64,000 nucleotides of DNA from Microbacterium galbinum (GTDB lineage Bacteria; Actinomycetota; Actinomycetes; Actinomycetales; Microbacteriaceae). The notes beneath the pieces are model-generated. The model ran no database searches. It saw only the letters and a list, made by a program, of their open reading frames with translations, and had not been told where the DNA came from. The position numbers and the translations under genes were made by a program. Positions within the stretch are counted from its first letter, which is position 1, and each line of letters starts with the position of its first letter. Positions 1 through 10,146 of this stretch are shown here, one piece after another. The stretch lies in NCBI RefSeq assembly GCF_023101185.1, contig NZ_CP078077.1, positions 3,067,630 to 3,131,629 on the forward strand, read 5' to 3'.

Positions 1-368
1 ATGAGCTTCGCGGTCTTGGGACCGATTCCGGACACGCGACGGAAAGGCGCGTCGTCCTCGGCGTTCACCGCCTCTGCGATCTGGTCGACGGTCAGGTGCG
101 ACAGCACCCCCAGGGCGGATTTCGGCCCTACGCCCGTCACGCTGATGAGGAGCCCGAAGACCTCGAGCTCGTCGCGCTCGGCGAACCCGAAGAGCGAGAG
201 CGCGTCCTCGCGCACGATCAGGCTCGTGTGCAACCGCAACTGCTGCCCCACGGTGGCGGTGTGCGCGACGTCGGCCGGGACGGCGACGGAGAAGCCGACG
301 CCGCCCACCTCGACGACGACTTGGTCGGAGGTCGAGTGCAGCACGGTGCCGTGCAGGGAGGAGATCAT
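1..368 (-). CDS. ruvA: Holliday junction branch-migration protein RuvA (N-terminal part, cut by window edge)
   Basis: RuvA binds four-way DNA junctions as a tetramer and loads the RuvB motor during recombinational repair. The minus strand translates to a protein opening MISSLHGTVLHSTSDQV and reaching SVTGVGPKSALGVLS and then VSGIGPKTAKLI, the two helix-hairpin-helix motifs of the family. About 122 codons are present; the C-terminal domain III lies outside the window. The ATG at 368 is only 9 bases after the end of ruvC, so the two are co-transcribed and ruvB would be expected next. Sure of the family; partial only because of the window edge. Confidence 0.95.
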   Translation of the reverse strand, partial: MISSLHGTVLHSTSDQVVVEVGGVGFSVAVPADVAHTATVGQQLRLHTSLIVREDALSLFGFAERDELEVFGLLISVTGVGPKSALGVLSHLTVDQIAEAVNAEDDAPFRRVSGIGPKTAKL

Positions 369-377
369 CCTCCCAGC

Positions 378-965
378 CTAGGCCCCGCGTCGTACGTATG
401 TTCGAGCGACACGCTCCGCGTCCGCCCAGGCGCGCTGGGCCGGCGTGAGCCCGCCCGCTGCGGATGGCGCCCCCGCGCCGCCTCGGCGCCAGGCGTGGCA
501 AAGGGCGATGGCGAGGGCATCCGCGGCATCCGCCGGCTGCGGAGGCGCGTCGAGGCGCAGGATCCGGGCGATCATCGCCTGCACCTGGCGCTTGTCGGCA
601 GATCCGTAACCGGTCACGGCGGCCTTGACCTCGCTCGGCGTGTGGGTCGCCGCGGGAAGACCCGCCTCTGCCGCGAGTAGCAGCGCGACTCCGCTGGCCT
701 GAGCCGTGCCCATCACCGTGTGCGTGTTCTGCTGCGCGAACACGCGCTCGACCGCGACCGCCTGCGGAGAATGCGCGGCGATGACCTCACGGATGCCGGC
801 GGCGACGATCGCGAGACGCTCGCCGATCGGCGCATCCGGAGACGAACGGATCACCCCGACGTGCACGAGCGTGCCGCGACGCGATCCGTCGACGTCGACG
901 ATGCCCACACCGCATCGCGTGAGGCCCGGGTCGATCCCGAGAACGCGCAGCGAAGAGGAGGTCAC
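378..965 (-). CDS. ruvC: Crossover junction endodeoxyribonuclease RuvC
   Basis: RuvC resolves Holliday junctions by paired nicks, using four acidic residues in an RNase H-like fold. The 195-residue protein opens with LRVLGIDPGLTRCGVGIVD, which carries the first catalytic aspartate, continues with VAVERVFAQQNTHTVMGTAQ (catalytic Glu region and junction-binding loop) and ends with a region containing DAPPQPADAADALAIALCHA, where the last acidic pair lies. Length fits the family (about 170-195). It sits between yebC and ruvA on the same strand, the usual actinobacterial order. Confidence 0.96.
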   Translation of the reverse strand: MTSSSLRVLGIDPGLTRCGVGIVDVDGSRRGTLVHVGVIRSSPDAPIGERLAIVAAGIREVIAAHSPQAVAVERVFAQQNTHTVMGTAQASGVALLLAAEAGLPAATHTPSEVKAAVTGYGSADKRQVQAMIARILRLDAPPQPADAADALAIALCHAWRRGGAGAPSAAGGLTPAQRAWADAERVARTYVRRGA

Positions 966-1010
966 TCCCCCAGGCTAGGCCGCACCGTCGACGTCGGGCG
1001 CGTGGCGCGC

Positions 1011-1772
1011 CTAGCTGTCGTCGTTCTCGAGCTCGGCCTGCACCTCGGACGAGAGGTCGAAGTTGCTGAAGACGTTCTGCACGTCCTCACTGTCCTCGAG
1101 CGCGTCGATGAGGCGGAAGACCTTGCGCGCGGTGTCGGCGTCGATCTCGACCTTGAGGTTCGGCACGAACTCGACGTCGGCGGATTCGTAGTCGATGCCC
1201 GCTTCCTGCAGCGCGCTGCGCACGGTGACCAGGTCGGTCGCCTCGGTGATGATCTCGAAGCCCTCGGAGTGCGGCTCGATCTCCTCGGCACCCGCCTCGA
1301 GCGCCGCCATCATGACGTCGTCCTCGGTGGTCCCCTCGGCACCGACGACGATGACGCCCTTGCGCGAGAAGTTGTAGGCGACGCTGCCCGGGTCGGCCAG
1401 CGTTCCCCCGTTGCGACTGAGAGCCGTGCGCACCTCGGCTGCGGCACGGTTCTTGTTGTCGGTCAGACACTCGATCATGAGCGCCACGCCGTTCGGTCCG
1501 TATCCCTCGTACATGATCGAGGTGTACTCGACGGCCTCGCCGCCGATTCCGGCTCCACGCTTGACCGCGCGGTCGATGTTGTCCTTCGGGACGGAGGTCT
1601 TCTTCGCCTTCTGCACCGCGTCGAACAGCGTGGGGTTGCCCGCGAGGTCGGCGCCGCCGAGCTTGGCCGCGACCTCGATGTTCTTGATGAGCTTGGCCCA
1701 GGACTTGGCGCGCCTGGAGTCGATGATGGCCTTCTTGTGCTTCGTGGTGGCCCACTTGGAATGCCCGGACAT
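1011..1772 (-). CDS. yebC: YebC/TACO1 family translation/transcription regulator
   Basis: The 253-residue protein begins [20 protein letters not shown], the diagnostic opening of the YebC/TACO1 family, followed by [20 protein letters not shown] and the central [19 protein letters not shown] motif. YebC proteins act on translation of difficult peptide stretches or as DNA-binding regulators. The start was set at the ATG at 1772 because longer reading frames upstream lack the family N terminus. Its place between pdxT and ruvC is the classical order, and it is probably part of the same transcript. Confidence 0.95.
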   Translation of the reverse strand: MSGHSKWATTKHKKAIIDSRRAKSWAKLIKNIEVAAKLGGADLAGNPTLFDAVQKAKKTSVPKDNIDRAVKRGAGIGGEAVEYTSIMYEGYGPNGVALMIECLTDNKNRAAAEVRTALSRNGGTLADPGSVAYNFSRKGVIVVGAEGTTEDDVMMAALEAGAEEIEPHSEGFEIITEATDLVTVRSALQEAGIDYESADVEFVPNLKVEIDADTARKVFRLIDALEDSEDVQNVFSNFDLSSEVQAELENDDS

Positions 1773-1845
1773 AAGTCTCCACTCGTCGTATCCGCCCGTG
1801 GGCACGGCCCAGGGCATCGTCCAGTCTAACGAATCGAGACGTCGC

Positions 1846-2454
1846 CTACCGGGGTGCGCTCGCGTAGCGTCGTGCCTCGTCGAGGAAGAGCGCGTGGAAT
1901 CCGGGCTCACCGTCCATCTCGGGATGGAAGCTCGTGCCGAGCAACGGCCCCTGGCGCACCGCGACCACCGCACCGTCGGGCAGGGCGGCGAGCATCTCCA
2001 CCGCGGCCCCCGAGCGTTCCACGATCGGCGCCCGGATGAACGTCGCAGACACCGGGGCATCGCCGAGCACCGGCACGTCGAGGTCGATCTCGAACGATTC
2101 GGACTGACGTCCGAAGGCGTTGCGACGCACGTCGACGTCGAGGCCGCCGAAGGACTGCTGTCCCTCGATCGCGTCGAGCACGGTGTCGGCCAAGAGGATG
2201 AGCCCCGCGCACGTGCCGTACATCGGCATCCCCGCGCGGATCGCCGCGCGAATCGGCTGCTGGAGCCCGAACAGTCGCGCCAACTTGTCGATGACGCTGG
2301 ACTCTCCGCCCGGCAGGACGAGCCCGTCGATCGCGTCGAGTTCCTCCGGGCGGCGCACGAGCACCACCTCCGCACCGAGCTCCGCGAGCAGGGCGGCATG
2401 CTCGCGCACGTCGCCCTGCAGCGCGAGGACGCCGACGGTCGGACTACCAGCCAC
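1846..2454 (-). CDS. pdxT: Pyridoxal 5'-phosphate synthase glutaminase subunit PdxT
   Basis: PdxT hydrolyses glutamine and channels ammonia to PdxS to make PLP. The 202-residue protein has [17 protein letters not shown] at the N terminus, [15 protein letters not shown], the nucleophile elbow [13 protein letters not shown] with the catalytic Cys, and [15 protein letters not shown] with the catalytic His-x-Glu. Its start overlaps the end of pdxS by 11 bases on the same strand, so translation is probably coupled. The class I amidotransferase triad is complete. Confidence 0.97.
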   Translation of the reverse strand: MAGSPTVGVLALQGDVREHAALLAELGAEVVLVRRPEELDAIDGLVLPGGESSVIDKLARLFGLQQPIRAAIRAGMPMYGTCAGLILLADTVLDAIEGQQSFGGLDVDVRRNAFGRQSESFEIDLDVPVLGDAPVSATFIRAPIVERSGAAVEMLAALPDGAVVAVRQGPLLGTSFHPEMDGEPGFHALFLDEARRYASAPR

Positions 2455-3337
2455 GCTCGGAGAGCCGGTGCGGCGCGGGGAGGTCGGACACGTTGATCCC
2501 CACCATCGCCTCGCCCAGCCCGCGCGAGACCTGGGCGATCACACTCGGATCGCCGTGGAACGTGGTGGCCTTCACGATCGCCGCGGCGCGCTGGGCGGGG
2601 TTGCCCGACTTGAAGATGCCGGAGCCGACGAACACACCGTCCGCTCCCATCTGCATCATCATCGCGGCGTCCGCGGGTGTTGCCACGCCTCCCGCGACGA
2701 ACAGCACGACCGGCAGCTTGCCCGTCGCCGCGACCTCGACGACGAGGTCGTAGGGCGCCTGCAGCTCCTTGGCCGCCACGTAGAGCTCGTCCTTGGTCAT
2801 CGAACGCAGCACGTTGATCTCGCTCGTGATCTTGCGGATGTGCTTGGTCGCCTCCGAGACGTCACCGGTGCCGGCCTCGCCCTTCGACCGGATCATCGCG
2901 GCGCCCTCGTTGATGCGGCGCAGGGCCTCGCCGAGGTTCGTCGCCCCGCACACGAAGGGCACGGTGAAGCCGAACTTGTCGATGTGGTTGACGTAGTCCG
3001 CCGGCGACAGCACCTCGGACTCGTCGATGTAGTCGACTCCGAGCTCCTGCAGGATCTGCGCCTCGACGAAGTGGCCGATGCGCGCCTTCGCCATCACGGG
3101 GATCGAGACGGCGTCGATGATGCTGTCGATCATGTCGGGGTCGCTCATGCGCGAGACACCGCCCTGCGCACGGATGTCGGCGGGGACGCGCTCGAGCGCC
3201 ATCACGGCGACGGCGCCGGCGTCCTCGGCGATCTTGGCCTGCTCGGCCGTGACGACGTCCATGATGACGCCGCCCTTGAGCATCTCGGCGAGACCGCGCT
3301 TGACCCGCGCGGATCCGGTGGTTGCCTGGTCGTTCAT
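2444..3337 (-). CDS. pdxS: Pyridoxal 5'-phosphate synthase lyase subunit PdxS
   Basis: PdxS condenses ribose 5-phosphate, glyceraldehyde 3-phosphate and PdxT-derived ammonia to PLP. The 297-residue protein shows [20 protein letters not shown] near the N terminus, [40 protein letters not shown], and the phosphate-binding [20 protein letters not shown] and [17 protein letters not shown]. Length is normal. It is the first gene of the pdxS-pdxT-yebC-ruvC-ruvA string and diverges from a MocR regulator across 90 bases. Confidence 0.98.
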   Translation of the reverse strand: MNDQATTGSARVKRGLAEMLKGGVIMDVVTAEQAKIAEDAGAVAVMALERVPADIRAQGGVSRMSDPDMIDSIIDAVSIPVMAKARIGHFVEAQILQELGVDYIDESEVLSPADYVNHIDKFGFTVPFVCGATNLGEALRRINEGAAMIRSKGEAGTGDVSEATKHIRKITSEINVLRSMTKDELYVAAKELQAPYDLVVEVAATGKLPVVLFVAGGVATPADAAMMMQMGADGVFVGSGIFKSGNPAQRAAAIVKATTFHGDPSVIAQVSRGLGEAMVGINVSDLPAPHRLSERGW

Positions 3338-3366
3338 CGCATTCCTCTCGGCTGAGCCAATGACTC

Positions 3367-3384
3367 GTTTGATCTATGTCAAAC
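3367..3384. promoter_or_regulatory. Inverted repeat between pdxS and the MocR gene; possible PdxR-type operator
   Basis: The 90-base divergent gap carries gtttga, six bases, then tcaaac, a perfect 6-bp inverted repeat. It is the only clear symmetry between pdxS and the MocR gene, and MocR/PdxR proteins usually bind their own divergent promoter region. The assignment as operator is inference; no -35/-10 pair could be set with confidence. Confidence 0.35.
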
Positions 3385-3427
3385 CGTAGCATCGTCCCGG
3401 ACGTTCTAGAATCGGTGTCGAGGACCC

Positions 3428-4735
3428 ATGAGCGCCGAGATCACCGGAACGACCGCAGCAGACATCGCCGACAGCGTGCGCGGCCTGCGCGACCGCGGAA
3501 CCCTCCGCCCCGGCGATGCGCTCCCCCCGGTCCGCGAACTCGCCGCCACTCTCGGTGTGAACCGCAACACCGCGGTGGCCGCCTACCGCCAACTCGCGCA
3601 GGCGGGGCTCGTCGTCTCGCGCGGGCGCGCCGGCACCACGATCGCCGGCGTCGAGGCGGTCGCCCAGGAGGGCTACGCGGCGGACACGGTCCTCCGCGAC
3701 GTCGGCACGGGCAACCCCGACCCCCGGCTCATCCCCGACCCGTCCCCCGCACTCGCCCGCGTCACGGGGCGACCGGTGCTGTACGGCGAGCCCGTGATCG
3801 ACCGCGGCCTCGACTCCTGGGCGCACGAGTGGATCGCCACCGACCTCGACCAGTCCGACTTCCGCGTCACCGTCACCAGCGGCGCGGTCGACGCCGTCGA
3901 GCGACTCCTCGCCCAGGCGCTCACCCGCGATGACGCGGTCGCGCTCGAGGACCCCTGCTTCCTCGCGAGCATCCACACGGTGCGACTCGGAGGGTACCGC
4001 GCCGTGCCCGTTCCGGTCGACGGCGAGGGGATGACGGTCGTCGGCCTCCGCGCAGCGCTCGACGCCGGCATCCGCGCCATCATCTGCACTCCGCGCGCGC
4101 AGAACCCCACCGGCAGCAGCCTGACGGCTGCGCGCGCGGCCGAGCTCCGCGCCGTGCTCGCCGACCACCCCTACGTGCTGATCATCGAGGACGACCACTT
4201 CTCGATGCTCTCGCAGCGCCCCTACGAGACCTTGATCGGACCGGGGCACCGGCGGTTCGCCCTCGTGCGCTCCGTCTCGAAGTTCCTCGGCCCCGACATG
4301 TGCCTGGCGCTCGCGGCCACCGACCCCGAGACGGCCGAGCGCCTGTCGATGCGGCTCAGCCCGGGGACGACCTGGGTGAGCCATCTGCTCCAGCGACTCA
4401 CGCACGCCCAGCTGACCGACCCTTCCGCGCTCGCGACGATCGGAACCGCGGCCGCGCACTACGCCGAGCGCAACGCCACTTTCGCACAGCTCCTGCGCAC
4501 CCACGGATTCGACGCCCCCGACTCCGACGGTCTCAGCCTCTGGGTCGAGCTCCCGCGCCCCGCGCGCGCCGTCGCCGAGAAGCTCATGCGCCGCGGATGG
4601 CTGGCCCGCACCGGCGACGAGTTCGCCCTCGACGAGAAGGCCGAGCCATCGCGGCATCTGCGGCTGACCGTCCATGATCTGTCCGACGCGGATGCCGCGG
4701 CCTTCGTCGCCGACCTCGTCGCGGCTTCCCGATGA
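3428..4735 (+). CDS. MocR-family (GntR wHTH plus aminotransferase fold) regulator of B6 metabolism, PdxR/PtsJ-like
   Basis: 435 residues: a GntR winged helix at about 5-75 (GDALPPVRELAATLGVNRNT is the recognition part), a short linker, then a fold-type I aminotransferase domain to the end. The latter has IICTPRAQNPTGSSL and VRSVSKFLGPDMCLAL, whose Lys would bind PLP as Schiff base. MocR proteins of this type use PLP as effector and control pdxS/pdxT or pyridoxal kinase. Here the gene lies exactly between both: divergent from pdxS and 46 bases upstream of pdxY. It is therefore likely a PLP-responsive switch for one or both; which of them it activates cannot be told from sequence. Confidence 0.88.
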   Translation: MSAEITGTTAADIADSVRGLRDRGTLRPGDALPPVRELAATLGVNRNTAVAAYRQLAQAGLVVSRGRAGTTIAGVEAVAQEGYAADTVLRDVGTGNPDPRLIPDPSPALARVTGRPVLYGEPVIDRGLDSWAHEWIATDLDQSDFRVTVTSGAVDAVERLLAQALTRDDAVALEDPCFLASIHTVRLGGYRAVPVPVDGEGMTVVGLRAALDAGIRAIICTPRAQNPTGSSLTAARAAELRAVLADHPYVLIIEDDHFSMLSQRPYETLIGPGHRRFALVRSVSKFLGPDMCLALAATDPETAERLSMRLSPGTTWVSHLLQRLTHAQLTDPSALATIGTAAAHYAERNATFAQLLRTHGFDAPDSDGLSLWVELPRPARAVAEKLMRRGWLARTGDEFALDEKAEPSRHLRLTVHDLSDADAAAFVADLVAASR

Positions 4736-4781
4736 CCACCCGAAGCGGGAACGCACCCGCACTGAAAGAAAGGATCGGGAG

Positions 4782-5633
4782 ATGAAGATCCTCTCCATCC
4801 AGTCCGCCGTCGCCTACGGTCACGTCGGCAACTCCGCCGCGGTGTTCCCGCTGCAGCGCATCGGCGTCGAGGTCCTCCCGGTCTACACCGTGAACTTCTC
4901 GAACCACACCGGGTACGGCGCCTGGCGCGGCCCGATGATCGATCCCGCCGAGGTGCGCGAGGTCATCACCGGCATCCAGGACCGTGGCGTCTTCGGCGGC
5001 ATCGATGCGGTGCTCAGCGGATACCAGGGCGGTGAGGGCATCGGCGACGTGATCATCGACGCCGTCGCCCGGGTCAAGGCGGAGAACCCGAACGCCGTCT
5101 ACGCGTGCGACCCCGTGATGGGCAACGCCAAGTCCGGCTGCTTCGTGGCGCCCGCGATCCCCGTGCTGCTGCGGGAGCGGGTCGTGCCGGTGGCGGACAT
5201 CATCACCCCGAACCAGTTCGAGCTCGGCTTCCTCACCGAGACCGAGCCCGACACGCTCGAGTCGACGCTGGCCTCGGTCGACCTGGCGCGCGCGATGGGA
5301 CCGCGCACGGTGCTCGTCACGAGCGTCGAGCGGCCGGACCGCGAGGAGGGAACCATCGAGATGCTCGCGGTCGACGACGAGGGTGCCTGGATCGTGCAGA
5401 CGCCGCACCTTCCGATGAAGGCCAACGGGTCGGGCGATGTGACCGCTGCGCTCTTCACCGCGCACTACGTCGAGACCGGCAGTGCGCAGGTCGCCCTCGA
5501 GCGCACCGCATCGAGCGTCTACGACCTGCTGAAGGCGACGCTCGACTCCGGGGAGCGCGAGCTGCAGCTCGTCGAGGCGCAGGAGTTCTACGCGCACCCG
5601 CGCATGCAGTTCAGCGCCCGTCAGGTGCGCTGA
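4782..5633 (+). CDS. pdxY: Pyridoxal kinase PdxY
   Basis: 283 residues of the PfkB/ribokinase-like fold. MKILSIQSAVAYGHVGNSAA is the canonical PdxK/PdxY opening, NFSNHTGYGAWRG the substrate lid, YACDPVMGN the central strand, and MKANGSGDVTAALFTAHYV the anion hole with catalytic Asp. It phosphorylates pyridoxal to PLP (salvage). The ATG at 4782 follows gaaaggatcggga; longer frames upstream run into the MocR gene. It ends 2 bases before the convergent HIT gene. Confidence 0.95.
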   Translation: MKILSIQSAVAYGHVGNSAAVFPLQRIGVEVLPVYTVNFSNHTGYGAWRGPMIDPAEVREVITGIQDRGVFGGIDAVLSGYQGGEGIGDVIIDAVARVKAENPNAVYACDPVMGNAKSGCFVAPAIPVLLRERVVPVADIITPNQFELGFLTETEPDTLESTLASVDLARAMGPRTVLVTSVERPDREEGTIEMLAVDDEGAWIVQTPHLPMKANGSGDVTAALFTAHYVETGSAQVALERTASSVYDLLKATLDSGERELQLVEAQEFYAHPRMQFSARQVR

Positions 5634-5635
5634 GC

Positions 5636-6181
5636 TCAGGCCGCAGGCCAGGCGTTCGCGACGGCCTCCCGCACCTCACCGAGCAGCTGCGGGAGTGCCT
5701 TCGTCTTCGCGATGATCGGGAAGAAGTTCGCATCGGAGCGCCACCGCGGCACCACGTGCTGGTGCAGGTGCCCGTCGACACCCGCGCCGGCGACGGCGCC
5801 CTGGTTCATCCCGATGTTGAAGCCGTCGCAGCGCGACACCTCCGTCAGGACGCGCATCGCCGTCTGCGTCAGAGCGCCGATCTCGGCGACCTCTTCCGGG
5901 GTGGCCTGGTCGTACGTCGCGATGTGGCGGTACGGGCACACGAGCAGGTGACCCGAGTTGTACGGGAACAGGTTCAGCAGCACGTATGCCGTCTCACCGC
6001 GCGCGACGATCAGTCGCTCGGCATCCGGGTGCTTCGGCGCCTCGCAGAAGGGGCACTCCTCGCGCAGCGGCTCGGGCCCCGCCTGGATGTAGGCCATCCG
6101 GTGCGGGGTCCAGAGCCGCTGGAACTCGTCGGGGACTCCGGCGAAGTCCGACGCCGGCTCCAGCGGCTCCTCCGGGGTCAC
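5636..6181 (-). CDS. HIT-domain protein (AP4A phosphorylase/hydrolase-like)
   Basis: The 181-residue protein carries the histidine-triad motif [11 protein letters not shown] near the C terminus, and a CPFC...H segment (about residues 41-51) typical of the zinc-binding HIT branch. HIT enzymes hydrolyse or phosphorolyse nucleotide polyphosphates. Its start codon overlaps the thrS stop by 4 bases, so it is translated with thrS; this thrS-HIT pairing is typical in Actinobacteria. The exact substrate cannot be read from the sequence. Confidence 0.92.
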   Translation of the reverse strand: MTPEEPLEPASDFAGVPDEFQRLWTPHRMAYIQAGPEPLREECPFCEAPKHPDAERLIVARGETAYVLLNLFPYNSGHLLVCPYRHIATYDQATPEEVAEIGALTQTAMRVLTEVSRCDGFNIGMNQGAVAGAGVDGHLHQHVVPRWRSDANFFPIIAKTKALPQLLGEVREAVANAWPAA

Positions 6182-8166
6182 GCCAGGTCCCCCGCCGTCT
6201 GCACGAGCGTGTGCTCGGCGATCGCGGTGCGGATGCGGGCGACGGCATCCGCGATCGGGACACCGTTCTCCTGGGTGCCGTCGCGGTAGCGGAACGAGAC
6301 CGTGCCGGCGGCGCGGTCCTGCTCACCGGCGATGAGCAGCAGCGGAACCTTGCCGGTCGTGTGCGTGCGGATCTTCTTCTGCATCCGGTCGTCCGACGTG
6401 TCGAGCTCGGCGCGCACACCGGAGTCGCGCAGCGTGGTGATGACTTCGCCGAGGTAGTCGGCGTAGTCCTCGGCCACGGGGATGCCGACCACCTGCACCG
6501 GCGAGAGCCACACCGGGAAGTCGCCGGCGTAGTGCTCGAGCAGGATCGCGAAGAAACGCTCGATCGAACCGAAGAGCGCGCGGTGGATCATGATCGGGCG
6601 CTTCTTCTGCCCGTCCTTGTCCATGAACTCGAGATCGAAGCGCTCCGGCAGGTTCGGGTCGACCTGGACGGTCGACAACTGCCAGGTGCGACCGATCGCA
6701 TCGCGGGTCTTGAGGTCGATCTTCGGGCCGTAGAACGCGGCCTCACCCGGGACCTCGGTGAGCTTGAGCCCCGAGGCGACGGCGACGCGACGCAGGGCGT
6801 CGGTCGACGACTCCCAGAACTCGTCAGAACCGATCCACTTCGACTTCTCGTCGTCCTTCATCGACAGCTCGAGCTCGAAATCGGTGAGGCCGAAGTCCCG
6901 CAGCATCGAGAGGATGAAGTCGAGGACCTTCGCGACCTCTCCCTCGAGCTGGTCGGGCGTGACGAAGAGGTGCGAGTCGTCCTGAGTGAACCCGCGCACA
7001 CGGGTGAGACCGTGCAGCGCACCCGAGAGCTCGTTGCGGTAGACCGTGCCGTTCTCGGCGAACCGCAGCGGCAGATCGCGGTAGCTGCGCGCGCGCTCCT
7101 TGTAGATCAGGATGTGCATCGGGCAGTTCATCGGCTTCAGGTAGTAGTCCTGGCCCTGCTTGGTGATGTTGCCCTCGTCGTCGCGCTCCTCGTCCATGAC
7201 GATCGGCGGGAACATGCCGTCCTTGTAGGTGACGAGGTGGTTCGAGGTCAGGAAGAGGTCTTCCTTCGAGATGTGCGGGGTGTACACGTAGGTGTAGCCG
7301 CCCTCGATGTGACGCTTGCGCGCGTGCTGCTCCATCTCGCCGCGGATCATGCCGCCGCGCGGGTGCCAGACCGAGAGCCCGGATCCGATCTCCTCCGGGA
7401 AGGAGAACAGGTCGAGCTCCTTGCCGAGGCGACGGTGGTCGCGCTTCGCGGCCTCTTCGAGGCGGTGCTGATATGCCCGCAGCTCGTCCTTCGACGGCCA
7501 GGCGGTGCCGTAGATGCGCTGCAGCTGCGGGTTCTTCTCACTGCCGCGCCAGTAGGCGGCGGCGATGCGGGTGAGGTCCCAGCCGTTGCCGATCATGCGC
7601 GTGTTCGGAAGATGCGGGCCGCGGCAGAGGTCCTTCCAGACCACCTCGCCGTCGCGGGTGGTGTTGTCGTAGATCGTGAGCTCGCCCTCGCCGACCTCGA
7701 CCGAGGCGCCCTCCGCCGCTTCCTTGCCGCCCTTGAGCCCGATGAGCTCGAGCTTGAACGGCTCGTCGGCGAGTTCGGCGCGGGCCTCGTCATCGGTCAC
7801 CACGCGGCGCACGAACCGCTGGCCCTCGCGGACGATGCGCTGCATCTCCTTGGTGATCGCCTTGAGGTCCTCGGGCGTGAACGGCGAATCGACGCCGAAG
7901 TCGTAGTAGAAGCCGTCGGTGATGGGCGGGCCGATGCCGAGGTTCGCCTGCGGATTGATGCGCTGCACCGCCTGGGCGAGCACGTGCGCGGTCGAGTGGC
8001 GCAGGATTCCGAGCCCGTCGGGGCTGTCGATCGTGACCGCCTCGACCTCGTCGGCGTCGGTCACTGTGGTCGCGAGGTCCTTGAGGATGCCGTTGACGCG
8101 CATGGCGACGACGGATCGGTCAGAGAACAGGGCGAAGCCGTCTTTCGGCTGGGCGTTTTCAGGCAC
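6178..8166 (-). CDS. thrS: Threonyl-tRNA synthetase
   Basis: 662 residues in the usual order: N-terminal TGS domain, editing domain with [12 protein letters not shown], then the class II catalytic core with [14 protein letters not shown] (zinc-binding Cys), [20 protein letters not shown] (motif 2) and [20 protein letters not shown] (motif 3), and the anticodon-binding domain from [13 protein letters not shown]. The ATG at 8166 gives the normal start. The 58 bases up to the next gene hold no T-box leader, so regulation is not by that mechanism here. Confidence 0.98.
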   Translation of the reverse strand: MPENAQPKDGFALFSDRSVVAMRVNGILKDLATTVTDADEVEAVTIDSPDGLGILRHSTAHVLAQAVQRINPQANLGIGPPITDGFYYDFGVDSPFTPEDLKAITKEMQRIVREGQRFVRRVVTDDEARAELADEPFKLELIGLKGGKEAAEGASVEVGEGELTIYDNTTRDGEVVWKDLCRGPHLPNTRMIGNGWDLTRIAAAYWRGSEKNPQLQRIYGTAWPSKDELRAYQHRLEEAAKRDHRRLGKELDLFSFPEEIGSGLSVWHPRGGMIRGEMEQHARKRHIEGGYTYVYTPHISKEDLFLTSNHLVTYKDGMFPPIVMDEERDDEGNITKQGQDYYLKPMNCPMHILIYKERARSYRDLPLRFAENGTVYRNELSGALHGLTRVRGFTQDDSHLFVTPDQLEGEVAKVLDFILSMLRDFGLTDFELELSMKDDEKSKWIGSDEFWESSTDALRRVAVASGLKLTEVPGEAAFYGPKIDLKTRDAIGRTWQLSTVQVDPNLPERFDLEFMDKDGQKKRPIMIHRALFGSIERFFAILLEHYAGDFPVWLSPVQVVGIPVAEDYADYLGEVITTLRDSGVRAELDTSDDRMQKKIRTHTTGKVPLLLIAGEQDRAAGTVSFRYRDGTQENGVPIADAVARIRTAIAEHTLVQTAGDLA

Positions 8167-8224
8167 TGATCACTCCATCTGGGTCTGGATCTAGGCTACT
8201 CGCATGGCCGGGTCGTGCTGACCG

Positions 8225-8584
8225 TCACGCCCCCGGCTCGGTGGCCGTCTGCGTGACGACCGGAGCGAGGATGATGATCGCGGCTCCCACGAGGGCGATG
8301 GATGACCCCACCCAGTCCCAGACGGTCGGTTTGAAGCCGTCGACGATGATGCCCCACGCGAGCGATCCCGCGATGAAGACCCCACCGTACGCGGCCAGCA
8401 CTCGGCCGAAGTTGGCGTCGGGCTGGAGTGCCGCGATGAACCCGTAGGCGCCGAGGGCCATCACCCCGAGCACGGCGAGGATCCACCCGCGCTCCTCCTT
8501 GATCGCCTGCCAGATCAGCCATGCTCCGCCGATCTCCGCGACGGCGGCCAGCACGAAGAGCACGATGATGCGGAACACGGTCAT
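8225..8584 (-). CDS. YnfA family (UPF0060) small membrane protein
   Basis: 119 residues with four hydrophobic segments. [20 protein letters not shown] is the signature first helix, followed by [35 protein letters not shown] and [21 protein letters not shown]0060 proteins resemble small multidrug transporters; their natural substrate is unknown. The ATG at 8584 was preferred because the longer frame adds residues that do not fit the family. It lies upstream of thrS on the same strand, separated by 58 bases. Confidence 0.85.
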   Translation of the reverse strand: MTVFRIIVLFVLAAVAEIGGAWLIWQAIKEERGWILAVLGVMALGAYGFIAALQPDANFGRVLAAYGGVFIAGSLAWGIIVDGFKPTVWDWVGSSIALVGAAIIILAPVVTQTATEPGA

Positions 8585-8733
8585 GCGGCCAGTCTGGCAG
8601 TCGCGTACCACCGGGCACGAGCGTCCGCTACCGCCGATGCGGTAGGCCGGAGTCCGCGCCCGGTCGATGTGCGCGCACGCGCCGTCGCGCGACGCTGGAT
8701 CTGCGGCGCAGAGCGCGCCCGGAGAGGCTGGCG

Positions 8734-9684
8734 ATGAAGAAGTTCGTGAAGAGAGGGCTCGTCACCCTCGTGGCCGTCACCGCGACGATCACCCTGGGTC
8801 TGGCGACGACGACCGTCGTGAACGTCGTCGCGACGGAGATCGAGAAGGAGGCGATCGAGCCGTACGGGATCTTCGTCAGCGTCGACGGTCATCGGATGAA
8901 CGTCGTGATCACCGGCTCCGGTCCCACGGATATCGTCCTCCTCCCCGGATTTGGCACGGCGTCACCGGCGATCGACTTCTCCCCGCTCGTTAATGACCTC
9001 GCGACCGACCATCGCGTCGTCGTGATCGAACCCCTCGGCTACGGATTGAGCGACGGCACCGAACGCGCGCGGACGACCGAGAACATCGTCGCGGAGGTGC
9101 ACGACGCCCTCGAGCAGCTCGACATCAACTCGTACGTGCTCATGGGGCACTCCATCGCGGGCATCTACGCACTCGAGCTGGCCGCGACGCACCCCGAGGA
9201 ACTCCGCGGCTTCGTCGGGATCGACACCAGCGTGCCGGGGCAGCCACACATGGACACCGAGTTCCCGACAGGACTCATGGGCGCCGCCCGAACTCTGGGA
9301 CTCGCACGCCTGTTGCTCGCGGTGGGCGGGGTCGGGCATGAGGGTGGGGCCTACTCCGATCATGACCGGGAGCAGATCGCGATGATCTCCCATCGCACGT
9401 CGATGGCGCCCACGTACCTCGACGAGATGGCGCACATCGCTCCGAACTTCGCGCAGGCCGAGGGACGTACCTTTCCCGATGATCTTCCGGTGCTGCTGTT
9501 CGCCGTAGCCGACAACGAGAAGAATCCGGACTGGGTCGCCCTGCACGAGGCCCAGGCGGCGAGCGTCGCCGACGGCACGGTGATACCCGTCGACGGCGAT
9601 CACTATCTCCATCACACGCATGCGGCGGAGATCGCGGACGCATTCCGGAGCTGGGCGGCCGAACGGATGCCGTTTCCGCAGTGA
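8734..9684 (+). CDS. Membrane-anchored alpha/beta-hydrolase
   Basis: 316 residues. An N-terminal hydrophobic stretch (about residues 8-34, [16 protein letters not shown] onwards) should be an uncleaved anchor or signal sequence. The hydrolase domain follows: strand [14 protein letters not shown] with the oxyanion region, nucleophile elbow [16 protein letters not shown] (Ser in GHSIAG), and the C-terminal [10 protein letters not shown] with the catalytic His. Probably an extracytoplasmic esterase or similar; substrate unknown. A shine-dalgarno-like gagaggctggcg precedes the ATG. Confidence 0.8.
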   Translation: MKKFVKRGLVTLVAVTATITLGLATTTVVNVVATEIEKEAIEPYGIFVSVDGHRMNVVITGSGPTDIVLLPGFGTASPAIDFSPLVNDLATDHRVVVIEPLGYGLSDGTERARTTENIVAEVHDALEQLDINSYVLMGHSIAGIYALELAATHPEELRGFVGIDTSVPGQPHMDTEFPTGLMGAARTLGLARLLLAVGGVGHEGGAYSDHDREQIAMISHRTSMAPTYLDEMAHIAPNFAQAEGRTFPDDLPVLLFAVADNEKNPDWVALHEAQAASVADGTVIPVDGDHYLHHTHAAEIADAFRSWAAERMPFPQ

Positions 9685-9703
9685 ACCGGGGTAGCGTGAG
9701 CGG

Positions 9704-10108
9704 ATGACCCGTACGATCGCCCGGTGGATTCTCGCCGCAGGACTCGGCGCGATCGGCGTCCTGCACTTCGTCCAGACGCGCGGCTTCCGCGTGGTCGTGC
9801 CGGACTGGGCGACGCGCATGTCCGGGCTCGACAAGGAGACGATCGTGGTCGCCTCCGGTGCGGTCGAGATCGGGCTCGCCGCGGGGTTGGTCGCCCTTCC
9901 TCGGGAGCGCGCGCGGATCGGATGGGCCACTGCGCTGTTCTTCGCCGCCGTGCTGCCCGGCAACGTGCACCAGTGGCGCACCGGCCGTTCCACGCCCGGG
10001 CTCGACACCGACCGCCGTCGATTCGGGCGGCTGTTCCTGCAGCCGCTCCTCATGGCGTGGGCGGTGTGGGCCACCAGCGCCGAGGGTCGAAGTCAAGGCC
10101 GACGCTGA
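9704..10108 (+). CDS. DoxX-like small membrane protein
   Basis: 134 residues with about four hydrophobic segments. IARWILAAGLGAIGVLHFVQ, then SGAVEIGLAAGLVALP, ATALFFAAVLPGNVHQW and a C-terminal helix FLQPLLMAWAVWA. The pattern fits the DoxX/MauE-like group, whose members are poorly characterised and often linked to redox stress. It lies 19 bases after the hydrolase and 38 bases before the photolyase, so all three may share a transcript. Confidence 0.65.
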   Translation: MTRTIARWILAAGLGAIGVLHFVQTRGFRVVVPDWATRMSGLDKETIVVASGAVEIGLAAGLVALPRERARIGWATALFFAAVLPGNVHQWRTGRSTPGLDTDRRRFGRLFLQPLLMAWAVWATSAEGRSQGRR

Positions 10109-10146
10109 CATTTCTCCGATCGCACGACGAGCGCCAGAATGGGGCG

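Noticed and set aside
8167..8224. Possible T-box leader for thrS
   Set aside because: Only 58 bases without the T-box or specifier-loop structure.
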